64,000 nucleotides of DNA, taken from Candidatus Woesearchaeota archaeon. Its GTDB lineage: Archaea > Nanobdellota > Nanobdellia > Woesearchaeales > UBA10216. A model generated the notes under the pieces. That model worked only from the letters and a program-made list of their open reading frames with translations. It made no database searches and had not been told where the DNA came from. Positions 17,021 to 26,436 of this stretch are shown one piece after another. The stretch covers positions 17,656 through 81,655 of the forward strand of contig JACPMZ010000009.1 in NCBI GenBank assembly GCA_016185705.1, read 5' to 3'. Made by a program: the position numbers and the translations under genes. How positions within the stretch are numbered: position 1 is the first letter of the stretch; the number at the start of each line of letters is the position of its first letter.

Positions 17021-17104
17021 CTTCCAACTTTTGATTTTTTACCCAATACTGTATGTGCACAAATAACCGAAAGTTTTAAATAGTATGTGCCCTTACAATA
17101 TTGT

Positions 17105-18043
17105 ATGACCTATATTGAAATCATAAAACGGAACAAAAAGGAATATTACTACCTTACAAAAAATGTAAGGCTCAGCCTAAATAAGTGGAAAAAGATAAGA
17201 ATTTTCTTAGGAGGTAAAAAGCCTTCACAAGGAGAGCTAAAAAAGCATGCCAGAGAAATAGAAGATAAATCAAAACCTTTCTTAAAAATATCAAATTATG
17301 CTTATCTTTCAGAGCATGATGCAGAAACCTTGCAGGATTTAAAGGAAAGCTACAGCACATGGCTTAAGCAAATCCCAAAAAGCGTTAAGGAAAATCTAAA
17401 TGCGGATTTTGTAATACGTTTCACCTATCATTCTAATGCAATTGAAGGCAATAGATTGACGTTAAGGCAAACTGCCCTGATACTAAAAGACAAGGTAATC
17501 CCTTCTGGAGTACGAGCAGAGGATTATAACGAAGCAATAAACGGAAAAGAATGCTTGGATTACATAAAATCCTATAAAGGCGAATTAAATGCCAAACTGC
17601 TGGAAAAAATAAATGGAATCCTAACAAAAAATACTGGCGTGGTTTATGGTGGGAGAATGCGCTTTTTTAATGTGCAGATACAGGGTTCAACTCATGTACC
17701 GCCTCAGCATGCCGAAGTCAAGAAACACGTGCTTAACTTCTTTAAATGGTACAGCGCAAATAAAAATAAGCTGCACCCTTTTGAATTAGCTGCTTTAATT
17801 CATGCAAAGCTGGCATGGATACATCCATTTGAAGATGGAAACGGAAGAACAGCTAGAACAACTATGAATTTTATCCTTATGAAAAAAGGATTTCCTATGT
17901 TTTTTATTCCATTTGAGAAAAGGGAAGAGTACTATCAGTCATTAGATGCCGCTGATAAAGGCAATTATAAGGAATACGTCTCTGGGATGTTACGATTGAT
18001 CATAGATCAAATACGAAGTTACGGGCACAAGAAAGAAAAATAG
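17105..18043 (+). CDS. Fic-domain protein (probable AMPylase, class II-type)
   Basis: This 312-residue protein carries the Fic active site HPFEDGNGRTARTTMNF near residue 240. It also has an upstream (S/T)xxxE(G/N)-type inhibitory motif in TYHSNAIEGNRLTLRQT near residue 110, as in class II Fic proteins. A C-terminal helix follows. Fic proteins transfer AMP or related groups to target hydroxyls; the target is unknown. A TTTTAAATA box at about 17075-17083 supports a leaderless ATG at 17105 rather than the in-frame GTG at 17087. No antitoxin is adjacent. Confidence 0.88.
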   Translation: MTYIEIIKRNKKEYYYLTKNVRLSLNKWKKIRIFLGGKKPSQGELKKHAREIEDKSKPFLKISNYAYLSEHDAETLQDLKESYSTWLKQIPKSVKENLNADFVIRFTYHSNAIEGNRLTLRQTALILKDKVIPSGVRAEDYNEAINGKECLDYIKSYKGELNAKLLEKINGILTKNTGVVYGGRMRFFNVQIQGSTHVPPQHAEVKKHVLNFFKWYSANKNKLHPFELAALIHAKLAWIHPFEDGNGRTARTTMNFILMKKGFPMFFIPFEKREEYYQSLDAADKGNYKEYVSGMLRLIIDQIRSYGHKKEK

Positions 18044-18181
18044 CCTTTTAATTGTGCCCATGCATTACTGTAAGGGCTCTGTCTAAGCGAAGGGACTTTC
18101 GCTATTCAGAAATCCCGTAGAATAGACTGCGCCTACCCCTGAATAGAAACTCTTAAATATTGATTTCGCAGTTATCCTGCC

Positions 18182-19159
18182 ATGCGCTATGACTTTCTGG
18201 TTGTGGGCAGTGCGTTGGTTGACGTGATTGTTGAGACCAGGTCTTTGGAGCGGCAGGACGTTTCCGGCAAGTATGCTGAGTATGTTTTGCATTTTTCGTC
18301 TGCTTCCAAGTCTTTGGTTAATGGGCTGAGCGTCAGCCCCGGCGGCTCTGCGCTGAACGTGGCTGTTACCATGGACTGCATGGGCAGCCGCGTTGCTTTT
18401 TTGACGAGCATTGGCAAAAGCGTTTTTGGCGATTTTATTCTTGACAAGCTTCGCAGTACCGGCATTAACGCTTCTTTTGTGAGGCGCGCTGATTCCCAGA
18501 CCGGCGTTGGCATTAATCTTGTTTCAGGGCATGAAAAGTCTGCTTTGGTTTATCACGGCGCTGTTGACGAGTTAAGCGTGAAGCACGTTACGCCTTCCAT
18601 GATTATGAACTCAAGGCATGTATTGATTACTTCTTTGACTTCTGACAAAAATTTTCCGCTTTTCATGCGCATTCTTAAGCTTGCTAAGGACAATAAAGTT
18701 CCTGTTGTTTTTGCGCCGGGCATTACCATGCTTAGGAAGTTTGAGCGCAGATTGAGGAATCTGAAATATTATTTTGATATCATTATTCTCAATTATGAGG
18801 AAGGCAGCTTTCTGACAGAGCAGAAGGATGTCAGGTCAATCCTCAGGAGACTGCCTGGCCGCATTGCCGTAGTCACTAAGGACAGGGATGGCGCTTACGC
18901 AAGGGAAGGCAGCAGGTTTATGCATGTTGACAGTTTGAAAGTCAGGGTCAGGAACACTACTGGCGCGGGCGATGTTTTCTGCGGCGCGTTTGTGCACACT
19001 TTTTACGATACCGGCTCAATTAACGAGGCGCTTAAGATTGCCGCAGTTGTCAGCTCCATGAAGCTGTCCCGTATGGAAGCTGAAGTTCAGTGCTTCCCTC
19101 CTGAAATACTGAAGTTCTTAAAGGCGTATGAGAAAAGGATTCGCGTGCGTGAATTATGA
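18182..19159 (+). CDS. PfkB/ribokinase family sugar kinase
   Basis: This 325-residue protein shows the PfkB fold: DFLVVGSALVDVIVETRSL at the N-terminus, SPGGSALNVAVTMDCMGSRV near residue 60, and the signature NTTGAGDVFCGAFVHTF near residue 262 with the catalytic Asp. The substrate (fructose 6-phosphate, ribose, adenosine or other) cannot be told from sequence. A CTTAAATATT TATA box about 27 bases upstream indicates a leaderless start. It is convergent with PEP synthase, ten bases apart. Confidence 0.87.
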   Translation: MRYDFLVVGSALVDVIVETRSLERQDVSGKYAEYVLHFSSASKSLVNGLSVSPGGSALNVAVTMDCMGSRVAFLTSIGKSVFGDFILDKLRSTGINASFVRRADSQTGVGINLVSGHEKSALVYHGAVDELSVKHVTPSMIMNSRHVLITSLTSDKNFPLFMRILKLAKDNKVPVVFAPGITMLRKFERRLRNLKYYFDIIILNYEEGSFLTEQKDVRSILRRLPGRIAVVTKDRDGAYAREGSRFMHVDSLKVRVRNTTGAGDVFCGAFVHTFYDTGSINEALKIAAVVSSMKLSRMEAEVQCFPPEILKFLKAYEKRIRVREL

Positions 19160-19169
19160 CTGAACTTTT

Positions 19170-21566
19170 TTACCTGACTTTTGCCTCTTTCTTTGCCACT
19201 GCTACCAGCGTTTTCACAACAGCATCCGGCTCTAATGACATGCTGTCTATGCCGCAGTCCACCAGGAACTCGGCAAATTCCGGATACGTGGAAGGCGCTT
19301 CGCCGCAGATGCCAATTTTTTTCTTTTTTCTTTTTGCAGCGGCAATTGCATGGCTCACCATCCACTTTACCGCTTCATCCCTCTCATCAAATATGCGCGC
19401 CACCAGCGCTGAGTCGCGGTCAACTCCCAGTGTCATCTGCGTCAGGTCATTGCTGCCTATGCTGAAGCCGTCAAATATTTCTGCAAACTGCTCTGCCAGC
19501 ACGACATTGGTTGGCAGCTCGCACATTACGTATATTTCAAGCCCGTTTTTGTGCTGCACCAGTCCGTTCCTCCTCATTTCTGCGATGACTTTTTTGCCTT
19601 CTTCTGTGCTGCGGCACATCGGCACCATTACTTTTATGTTTGTAAGCCCCATTTCCTCTCTTGCCCTGAGGAGCGCTTTGCATTCCATTGCAAAAGCTTC
19701 CGAGTATTTGCGGTCATAATATCTTGATGCGCCTCTCCAGCCGAGCATAGGGTTGTCTTCTTTCGGCTCAAACTCTTTGCCTCCGATTAAATTTGCGTAT
19801 TCGTTGCTTTTGAAGTCTGACAGCCGCACTATCACGTCTTTTGGGTAAAACGATGCTGCTATGGTCGCAACCCCTTCCGCGAGTTTTTGTATGAAGAACT
19901 CTTTTTTGTCCTTGAAGGAAGCAGTAAGCTCTGCTATCTTTTTCTTGGCTTTTTTGTCTTTTAGTGCGGAAAAATTTATGAGCGCGAGCGGGTGTATGCC
20001 TATGTGGTTGTTTATTATGAACTCTTCCCTTGCCAGGCCGACTCCTGCTACCGGCAGGAAGCTTTCTGAAAACGCTTCTTCAGGGTTGCCTATGTTTACC
20101 ATTATTTTTGTTTTTGTTTTAGGCAGCTTTTTGAGGTTGAACCGCTTCAGCTCGTAGTTGAGCTTTCCTATGTACACGTTTCCCTTTTCTCCTTCTGCGC
20201 AGCTTACAGTCACTTCCTGCCCTGTTTTCAGCATTTTCGTGGCGTCGTTGCATCCTACGATGCAAGTTATTCCAAGCTCGCGGCTCACTATTGCTGCATG
20301 GCATGCTTTGCCTCCGCGGTTCGTGACTATTGCTGCTGCCTGCTTCATTATCGGCACCCAGTCCGGGTCTGTCATCTCTGTAACGAGCACTTCTCCCGGC
20401 TTGAATTCCCTGATGTGCTCCACTGATTCTATTTTCCTTACTTTTCCGGTGCTTATGCTGCTGCCTACGCTGCTTCCGCTCGTTACTGATTTTCCTTTTT
20501 CTTTCAGGACGTACCTTTCCAGCTGCGCTGCATCCCTTCCTGAGTGCACTGTTTCAGGCCTTGCCTGGACTATGTGCAGCTTATTGCTTATTCCGTCTTT
20601 TGCCCATTCTATGTCCATGGGCATGTATCTGCCGTGCTTTCTGCTGTAGTGCTGCTCTATTTTCATTCCCCATTTTGCGAGTTGCAGTATTTCCTCGTCG
20701 CTGAGCACGTATCTTGATTTTTCTGCTTTGCTTACGATTATGTTTTTCACTTTTCTTCCTGCGTACACCATTCTTGTGCCTTTGTCTCCCAGTTTTTTGC
20801 TTATAATCGGCCTGTATTTGCCCATCGTCGCTTTAAACACGTAATATTCGTCAGGGTTGATGCGGCCTTTTACTATGTTCTCGCCCAGTCCGTAGCCGGC
20901 GTTTATCATTACCACTTTGTCAAATCCGCTTTCTGTGTCTATTGTGAACATTACCCCTGAGCCTGCCTTGTCTGCCCGGACCATTTTCTGCACTCCGATG
21001 GACAGCGCAACTTTGAGGTGGCCAAATCCGCGTTCCTGCCTGTAGGCAATTGCCCTGTTCGTGAACAGTGAGGCAATGCATTTTTTGCATGCTTCAAGCA
21101 GCGCTTTTTCCCCTCTTATGTTCAGGTAGGATTCCTGCTGCCCTGCGAAGCTTGCTCCTGGCAGGTCTTCTGCCGTCGCTGAGCTTCTTACTGCAACGTC
21201 TGCTTCTTTCATTCCGCAGCTGATGCTCAGCTTTTTGTAGTGTTTGAGTATTTCATTCCGCAGCTCTTCAGGAAATTTTGAGTTGAGTATCAGCTCCCTT
21301 ATCCTTGAGCCGGCATGCGCAAGCTGCTCGTAGTTGTTCGCATTCAGGTTTTTCAGCAGGCGTTTTACTTCTTTTTTTATGCCTGCTTCCTCCATGAATC
21401 TGCGGTAAGCGCAGGCAGTTGCTGCAAACCCGTTCGGCACATTTATTTTTTCCCGTCTAAGTTCGCGGTGCATCTCGCCAAGGGAAGCGTTCTTTCCGCC
21501 AACCAGAGGAACGTCTTCTATGCCGACTTCGTCAAACCAAAGAACCAGAGCGCTCTTTTTGTCCAT
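19170..21566 (-). CDS. ppsA: Phosphoenolpyruvate synthase
   Basis: This enzyme makes phosphoenolpyruvate from pyruvate and ATP, the entry to gluconeogenesis. The 798-residue protein has the N-terminal ATP-grasp domain (EVGIEDVPLVGGKNASLGEM, VAVRSSATAEDLPGASFAGQ), the swivelling domain with the phosphohistidine in NRGGKACHAAIVSRELGITC, and the C-terminal PEP-binding barrel (MLGWRGASRYY, VMVPMCRS, SIGSNDLTQMTLGVDRDS, GICGEAPS). Order and length are normal. With enolase and phosphoglycerate mutase nearby it suggests a working lower glycolysis/gluconeogenesis segment. Confidence 0.97.
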   Translation of the reverse strand: MDKKSALVLWFDEVGIEDVPLVGGKNASLGEMHRELRREKINVPNGFAATACAYRRFMEEAGIKKEVKRLLKNLNANNYEQLAHAGSRIRELILNSKFPEELRNEILKHYKKLSISCGMKEADVAVRSSATAEDLPGASFAGQQESYLNIRGEKALLEACKKCIASLFTNRAIAYRQERGFGHLKVALSIGVQKMVRADKAGSGVMFTIDTESGFDKVVMINAGYGLGENIVKGRINPDEYYVFKATMGKYRPIISKKLGDKGTRMVYAGRKVKNIIVSKAEKSRYVLSDEEILQLAKWGMKIEQHYSRKHGRYMPMDIEWAKDGISNKLHIVQARPETVHSGRDAAQLERYVLKEKGKSVTSGSSVGSSISTGKVRKIESVEHIREFKPGEVLVTEMTDPDWVPIMKQAAAIVTNRGGKACHAAIVSRELGITCIVGCNDATKMLKTGQEVTVSCAEGEKGNVYIGKLNYELKRFNLKKLPKTKTKIMVNIGNPEEAFSESFLPVAGVGLAREEFIINNHIGIHPLALINFSALKDKKAKKKIAELTASFKDKKEFFIQKLAEGVATIAASFYPKDVIVRLSDFKSNEYANLIGGKEFEPKEDNPMLGWRGASRYYDRKYSEAFAMECKALLRAREEMGLTNIKVMVPMCRSTEEGKKVIAEMRRNGLVQHKNGLEIYVMCELPTNVVLAEQFAEIFDGFSIGSNDLTQMTLGVDRDSALVARIFDERDEAVKWMVSHAIAAAKRKKKKIGICGEAPSTYPEFAEFLVDCGIDSMSLEPDAVVKTLVAVAKKEAKVR

Positions 21567-21669
21567 GCTCCCATCTGATTTTCAGCGTTTATATAGTTTT
21601 TTGATTTGGCAAAACCTATAATTCATATATTATCAATAACAAAACTTAAATATGACTCCTGGTTCTCTC

Positions 21670-22134
21670 ATGGTTATGTCTCAGGGTTCAGTTGATTACA
21701 AATCGGGGTTTGATGATAAACCCTGTGATGATAAACCTGGGTATTATTCTGGTTCAGGGGTTTTTGTGCGTTGAGCGGATATACTCGGACTCGCCGTTAT
21801 ACCACCAGAACTCGACATATTCGGCGATGAAGAACCCGGCGATGACAGACATCCATTGACGAAAGGTGAAGCCAGAAGGCAGCTCGCATTCAGGCCTGCA
21901 CAGACCAATACGGGCTACATTGATCACGCTGTGTCAAAAACTCCTTCACAAGAGCCGCCTACCGAAGCAGATATTTCTGAGCGCGTTCTCAGCCACGTTC
22001 CTGAACGAGCAGGAGCCCACAGGGATTACGCGCTTAATCACGGCATGGAAGCTTATCGTGATGACTTGCCTGACAAGGAAGCGCCAGTTTTGTTTGAAGG
22101 CAATGGCAGGCCTGATTTTCTCAAGAGACTTTAA
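21670..22134 (+). pseudogene. Small acidic ORF interrupted by one in-frame TGA
   Basis: A frame starting MVMSQGSVDYKSGFDDKPCD stops at a TGA (21772-21774). The same frame then stays open for 119 more codons (ADILGLAVIPPELDIFGDEE onward) to the stop at 22134. A TTAAATA box at 21645-21651 would place transcription start near the ATG at 21670. No domain is recognised; the product would be hydrophilic and Pro/Asp-rich. A nonsense mutation or sequencing error is the simplest reading. If the downstream part is translated alone, a TTG at 21856 is a possible start. Confidence 0.5.
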
Positions 22135-22213
22135 GCAGCATATATTGCTAATCTGCTGGCAGATGCTTAAAGGTTTTAGCGGCAACCAAAAAATTAACGC
22201 TATGACGCTGCAG

Positions 22214-22325
22214 GGTAATGTCATGTAATGTGTGTTACGATAATTAGTTGCAGTGGTAGCGGCTGCTGCTGCGAGAACAAAACTATTGCTGCCGCTATTG
22301 ATTTTCTGCTTAACTTGAAATCGCC
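22214..22325. mobile_element. Divergent, shortened MITE relic
   Basis: The left end GGTAATGTCATGTAATG and the right end TTAACTTGAAATCGCC match the termini of the full elements at 11378, 24356 and 62460. The interior differs and the flanks give no clear 9-bp duplication. It lies just upstream of the pyrophosphatase promoter. Best read as an old, decayed family member. Confidence 0.55.
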
Positions 22326-22369
22326 CAGAAGCAGAAACCTTTAAATAATATCCTTATGTAGCTTTTTTC

Positions 22370-24355
22370 ATGGCTTTGTCTGAAATGCTGCTTTTTGCCA
22401 TTGCGTTGCTTGGCAGCTCTGTTGCGCTGCTGTTTGCCCTGTTGCTGGCGCTCAGCGTTTTGCGTTCTGATGCCGGCAGCGGAGCTATGAAGAAAATTGC
22501 TTTTGCCATCAGGCAGGGCGCTGTTGCATATCTCAGCAGGCAGTACAGGACAATTGCGGTTATTACTGTTGTTTTGGCAGTTATTATCGGCGTTCTCATT
22601 GGCTATGTGATGGCAGTTACTTTTGTCCTTGGCGCGCTGCTGTCAGCGGTTGCAGGATTCATTGGCATGATGGTCAGCGTTCGCGCCAATGTTCGCACGG
22701 CTCAGGCAGCCACTAAAAGTTTGAAGGGCGCTTTTTCGGTTGCTTTCAGGGGTGGTGCTGTTACCGGCTTTGCTGTTGCCGGGCTCGGCTTGCTTGGCGT
22801 TACCGCTTTGTTCCTTTTTTTTGACGACCCCCATATTTTGATTGGCTTTGGTTTTGGCGCGAGCTTAATCAGCCTGTTTGCAAGGGTTGGCGGCGGTATT
22901 TACACCAAGGGCGCTGATGTGGGCGCTGATTTGGTCGGCAAGCTTGAGAAGGGCATTCCTGAGGATGACCCCAGAAATCCTGCGGTGATTGCTGATAACG
23001 TTGGCGATAATGTTGGCGACTGCGCAGGCATGGCTGCTGACTTGTTTGAGTCTTACACTGTTACCATTATTGCTGCCATGCTTCTTGCTTTGTCCCTTTC
23101 CCGCTCTGAGATGATTCTTCCGCTTGTTTTGGGCGCTGTTGCCATTTTTGCTTCTGTTCTCGGCAGCTTGTTTGTAAGAGCTGCTTCTGCTGACAGGATT
23201 TGGAGCGCTTTGAACACGGGCATTCTGTTCAGCGCCGGCTTTTCTGCTGTGGGCTTTTTTGTAGTCAATGTTCTGATGTTTGACCACTTTGCTTATTTTT
23301 ACGCTGCGCTTATTGGCCTGGCATTGACAGTCATCATAAGCTTTGTTACCGAGTATTACACCGCAACTAATAGAAAGCCGGTTCAGTTGATTGCAGAGTC
23401 TGCCAAGACCGGCCCTGCTACCACGATTATCATGGGCGTTGCCAAGGGCATGGAATCTACTTTCATCCCGGTGCTTGCCATTGCTGCAGGCGCTTTTCTC
23501 GCTTACACGTTTGGCGGCGGATTTTTCGGGGTTGCGATTGCAGCCACTTCAATGCTTGCGATGACTGCCATTATTGTGGCAGTGGACGCGTACGGCCCTA
23601 TTACTGACAATGCCGGCGGCATTGCTGAGATGAGCAAAATGCCCAGGTCTGTTCGCGAAATAACTGACCCTCTGGATGCTGTGGGCAACACCACGAAAGC
23701 TGTTACCAAGGGCTTTGCCATTGGCTCTGCCGGGCTTGCTGCTTTGTCTTTGTTCGCTGCCTACAGGGATTTAACCGCAGTCGATATACTTGACATTTAC
23801 AATCCTGCTGTTGTCGCAGGGCTTTTCATTGGAGGAATGCTTCCGTTCCTTTTCTCCTCGCTTACCATGAAAGCTGTTGGAAAGGCAGCTTACCTTATGG
23901 TTGAAGAAGTAAGAAGACAGTTCAGGGAAATCCCCGGCCTGATGAAAGGAAAGGCAAATCCTGATTATGCGAAATGCGTTGACATTTCAACTAAAGCAGC
24001 TATCAGGGAGCTTATCCTGCCGGGTTTCATAGCAGTTTTTTCTCCTTTGCTTGTCGGCTTTATTCTCGGCCCCGAAGCTCTTGGCGGATTATTAGCGGGT
24101 GCAATTGTTACCGGCTTGTTGCTTGCCATTACAATGACTACGAGCGGCGCAGCGTGGGACAACGCCAAAAAATTTATTGAAGCAGGAAATCTTGGCGGCA
24201 AGGGCAGCGATGCGCACAAAGCTGCTGTTGTCGGCGATACAGTCGGCGACCCGTTCAAGGACACTTCCGGGCCTGCTTTGAATCCGCTGATTAAGGTTCT
24301 GAACACTGTTGCTTTGCTTGCTGCTACGCTTATTGTCAGTTATCATATTTTCTAG
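22370..24355 (+). CDS. hppA: Membrane proton-translocating pyrophosphatase, K+-independent type
   Basis: This 661-residue integral membrane enzyme hydrolyses pyrophosphate and pumps protons. It has about 16 hydrophobic helices. The catalytic signature is [20 protein letters not shown] plus [20 protein letters not shown], with further [17 protein letters not shown] and [16 protein letters not shown] blocks. The segment [18 protein letters not shown] has Lys rather than Ala after GNTT, the known marker of potassium-independent, proton-pumping enzymes. TTTAAATAATA about 27 bases upstream supports a leaderless ATG. A MITE is inserted directly after the TAG stop. Confidence 0.96.
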   Translation: MALSEMLLFAIALLGSSVALLFALLLALSVLRSDAGSGAMKKIAFAIRQGAVAYLSRQYRTIAVITVVLAVIIGVLIGYVMAVTFVLGALLSAVAGFIGMMVSVRANVRTAQAATKSLKGAFSVAFRGGAVTGFAVAGLGLLGVTALFLFFDDPHILIGFGFGASLISLFARVGGGIYTKGADVGADLVGKLEKGIPEDDPRNPAVIADNVGDNVGDCAGMAADLFESYTVTIIAAMLLALSLSRSEMILPLVLGAVAIFASVLGSLFVRAASADRIWSALNTGILFSAGFSAVGFFVVNVLMFDHFAYFYAALIGLALTVIISFVTEYYTATNRKPVQLIAESAKTGPATTIIMGVAKGMESTFIPVLAIAAGAFLAYTFGGGFFGVAIAATSMLAMTAIIVAVDAYGPITDNAGGIAEMSKMPRSVREITDPLDAVGNTTKAVTKGFAIGSAGLAALSLFAAYRDLTAVDILDIYNPAVVAGLFIGGMLPFLFSSLTMKAVGKAAYLMVEEVRRQFREIPGLMKGKANPDYAKCVDISTKAAIRELILPGFIAVFSPLLVGFILGPEALGGLLAGAIVTGLLLAITMTTSGAAWDNAKKFIEAGNLGGKGSDAHKAAVVGDTVGDPFKDTSGPALNPLIKVLNTVALLAATLIVSYHIF

Positions 24356-24499
24356 GGTAATGTCAAGTTGTGTGTCCTGCAATCCTGAGCTTGCCGATGC
24401 CTGCTTGGCTGATTTTTTTCTCCCCCCCTTATTTTTTAAGGGGGGGAGAAAAAAATCAGGGAAGGATGCGACGGTTTTGCCACTTAACTTGAAATTACC
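24356..24499. mobile_element. MITE-like element, copy 2, with 9-bp target duplication
   Basis: This 144-bp element has GGTAATGTCAAGTT and AACTTGAAATTACC ends and a large internal palindrome (TTTTTTTCTCCCCCC and its complement). It is flanked on both sides by ATTTTCTAG (24347-24355 and 24500-24508), a perfect 9-bp target-site duplication. The left duplication includes the pyrophosphatase stop codon. This is direct evidence of transposition. Confidence 0.93.
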
Positions 24500-24544
24500 A
24501 TTTTCTAGTAAACCATTTAAACTGCTGTCTGATTCTGTATTAGT

Positions 24545-25210
24545 ATGAAAGTATCAGAGCTAAAAGACAAAATACCTGAGCAATTATATAAGGCGATTTC
24601 AGCAAACATATCCGAGTTGCGGCCAGCGCAGGCAAAGGCAGTCAAAGCCGGCCTGCTGGAAGGAAAGAACTTGCTGGTCTGCACGCCTACTGCTTCGGGC
24701 AAGACTTTGATTGCCGAACTCGCAGCCCTGTGCGCCATACTTAACGGCAAGGGAAAGGCAGTTTACATCGTCCCTCTTAAAGCGTTGGCTTCTGAGAAGT
24801 ACAAAGACTTTAAGCAGCGCTACGGCAGCTTGATAAAAATTGCTATTTCCACAGGTGATTTGGATTCTTCTGACAATTATCTGGCTGATTATGATTTGCT
24901 GTTCATGACATCTGAAAAAATGGACAGTTTGCTCCGCCACCATTCTCCGTGGATAAAATCCGTAAAAGTGGTGATAATTGATGAAGTCCACCTTCTCAAC
25001 GACCCAAGCCGGGGTCCGACGCTTGAAATCCTGATTACAATTCTTAAGCAGCTGCTGCCAGGCATGCAGCTAATTGCTTTGTCAGCAACAATTGGAAATG
25101 CAGAGGAACTGGCAGAGTGGCTGGCAGCAAGCCTGGTTGTAGACGCTTGGCGTCCTGTAAAGCTGCATCAGGGCATTTTCCTTGACAACAGGATTCAGTT
25201 TAAGAAGTAA
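24545..25210 (+). pseudogene. Truncated Hel308/Ski2-like helicase (RecA1 domain only)
   Basis: The 221 codons encode only the first helicase lobe. Visible are the Q-like LRPAQAKAVKAGLLEG, Walker A TPTASGKTLIAE, motif Ia VPLKALASEKY, motif II VVIIDEVHLL and motif III ALSATIGNAEELAEWL. Homologous helicases are roughly 700 residues with a second RecA lobe, winged-helix and ratchet domains, none of which is present. The frame ends in the convergent gene's 3' end, so a deletion probably removed the rest. A lone first lobe would not act as a helicase. Confidence 0.82.
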
Positions 25211-25505
25211 GTCTTGCGTGCCTAACCAGTTTTATGCTTGTGACTGCAGCCCATCCCCAGCTGCCTATTACCATCAAAACTCCCAAAAAAGCCAACATTA
25301 TTTCTGGCAGGGGTGGTTCAGTAAATCCGTATGTACCTGCAAGAAACCCGGAAATGTAGAGTAATGCCTGCGTCATCCCTTTCTTTACGTCCACAACAAC
25401 TGTGCCCAATCCGGGAATTATGGCATTAACCAACAAGATTGCCGTAGCCAGTTTTATGTCAGGATTGCCTGAGTGCTTTCTTGACTCGGTGTCTGCGTTT
25501 TCCAC
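25200..25505 (-). CDS. Small TM2-like membrane protein
   Basis: This 101-residue protein has a hydrophilic N-terminus and then two or three hydrophobic helices: KLATAILLVNAIIPGLGTVV, an amphipathic link, GMTQALLYISGFLAGTYGF, and MLAFLGVLMVIGSWGWAAV. The layout, with PGLG between helices and GW near the end, resembles TM2-domain proteins; function is unknown. A GTTTTTATACG box about 26 bases upstream supports the GTG at 25505 as a leaderless start. It overlaps the truncated helicase by 11 bases. Confidence 0.6.
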   Translation of the reverse strand: MENADTESRKHSGNPDIKLATAILLVNAIIPGLGTVVVDVKKGMTQALLYISGFLAGTYGFTEPPLPEIMLAFLGVLMVIGSWGWAAVTSIKLVRHARLTS

Positions 25506-25608
25506 TTAGGAAATTCGCATGGTTTCGTATAAAAACATTGCGCAAACATATATGATAAATACGGATATATAGCAAAGCTTAAATACCGTTTTCCAACATC
25601 TCACGGCT

Positions 25609-25668
25609 ATGGCAAAAGCACTAATTTCAGTCATGCTCTTTGTGCTTCTGCTAATCATTATTGTCTAA
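25609..25668 (+). CDS. Candidate 19-residue membrane microprotein
   Basis: The reading frame encodes MAKALISVMLFVLLLIIIV, essentially one membrane helix, followed by TAA. A CTTAAATAC box at about 25578-25586 lies 25-30 bases before the ATG, as for leaderless genes in this window. A hairpin (AGACACTTC pairing with GAAGCGGTGTCT, 25676-25708) follows the stop. No homologue is known to me. Promoter, start, stop and hairpin together make it a plausible tiny gene. Confidence 0.45.
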   Translation: MAKALISVMLFVLLLIIIV

Positions 25669-25725
25669 AACTCTTAGACACTTCTTCTGGTGTTCTGAAG
25701 CGGTGTCTTGATAAAACGCTAAAAA

Positions 25726-26436
25726 ATGGTAAAAATGGTTGCAGAAAATAAAACAATTGATGATGTACTTACTTTGGATGAACTTCGCTTAAAATTTGGC
25801 AATCACCCTGCCGCAAGAAGTCTCCCGGGAAGTACTGGCCGTGTGAACCCTGTCACTAAAGCAGTTGTGCGAGGAGCTATGATATTTTTGGTGTACGATG
25901 CTCTAAATCCTTATATTAGTCGTTCCGAACGTAGAAGCTATGTCTATTCTGAGGGTAATGGAAACGATGCAACTTTTTTCGATCCCTTGACATCTGAATA
26001 TAGAAGGAGAGAATACCCTAACGAATGTTTTGATCCCGAAATTGAAATAGATGACCGTATAAGTTTTTTAAAGAGACCTTATCTGGTAGGTGTGGATGGT
26101 GAAGGGGTATTTGGAGGCGCAAGGCAGCACTATCTCTCACCTCAGGAACTTAAAAAAGGCAGGAGGGTTATGGTCTCTCATATTAAGATTTTTGATGGGC
26201 TTACTGGGAAAGGCTATGGTGGCGCTCTGCTGGAAGAATTCATAAGCCAAATAGTCAAACCGCGTTTTGATGGTGTACGTTTTGATTGGTCTTATGCTGA
26301 GATTCATGAGGGCTGTGTTGAGTTTTTCGCTAAAAGGGGCTTTGATGTTGTCAACTCTCCTCGAGCAAGGTCATATACAGCAAAATTGTTATTTGAGGAT
26401 GTCGCGCCTTATTATGCAACGCCGAGGGTGGTGTGA
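25726..26436 (+). CDS. GNAT-fold N-acetyltransferase-like protein
   Basis: This 236-residue protein has an acetyl-CoA loop signature in HIKIFDGLTGKGYGGALLEE (R/QxxGxG/A type, near residue 165). It is followed by SYAEIHEGCVEFFAKRGFDV, which matches the usual end of a GNAT fold. The first 100 residues are not recognised. It begins a tight three-gene run with the next unknown gene (4-base overlap) and a nucleotidyltransferase. Substrate is unknown. Confidence 0.65.
   Translation: MVKMVAENKTIDDVLTLDELRLKFGNHPAARSLPGSTGRVNPVTKAVVRGAMIFLVYDALNPYISRSERRSYVYSEGNGNDATFFDPLTSEYRRREYPNECFDPEIEIDDRISFLKRPYLVGVDGEGVFGGARQHYLSPQELKKGRRVMVSHIKIFDGLTGKGYGGALLEEFISQIVKPRFDGVRFDWSYAEIHEGCVEFFAKRGFDVVNSPRARSYTAKLLFEDVAPYYATPRVV

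Noticed and set aside
21772-21774. UGA recoding (selenocysteine or altered code)
   Set aside because: No SECIS-like element was noticed and many genes here stop at TGA, so nonsense mutation or error is simpler.
22865-23287. Minus-strand frame inside the pyrophosphatase gene
   Set aside because: Antisense shadow of conserved membrane helices.
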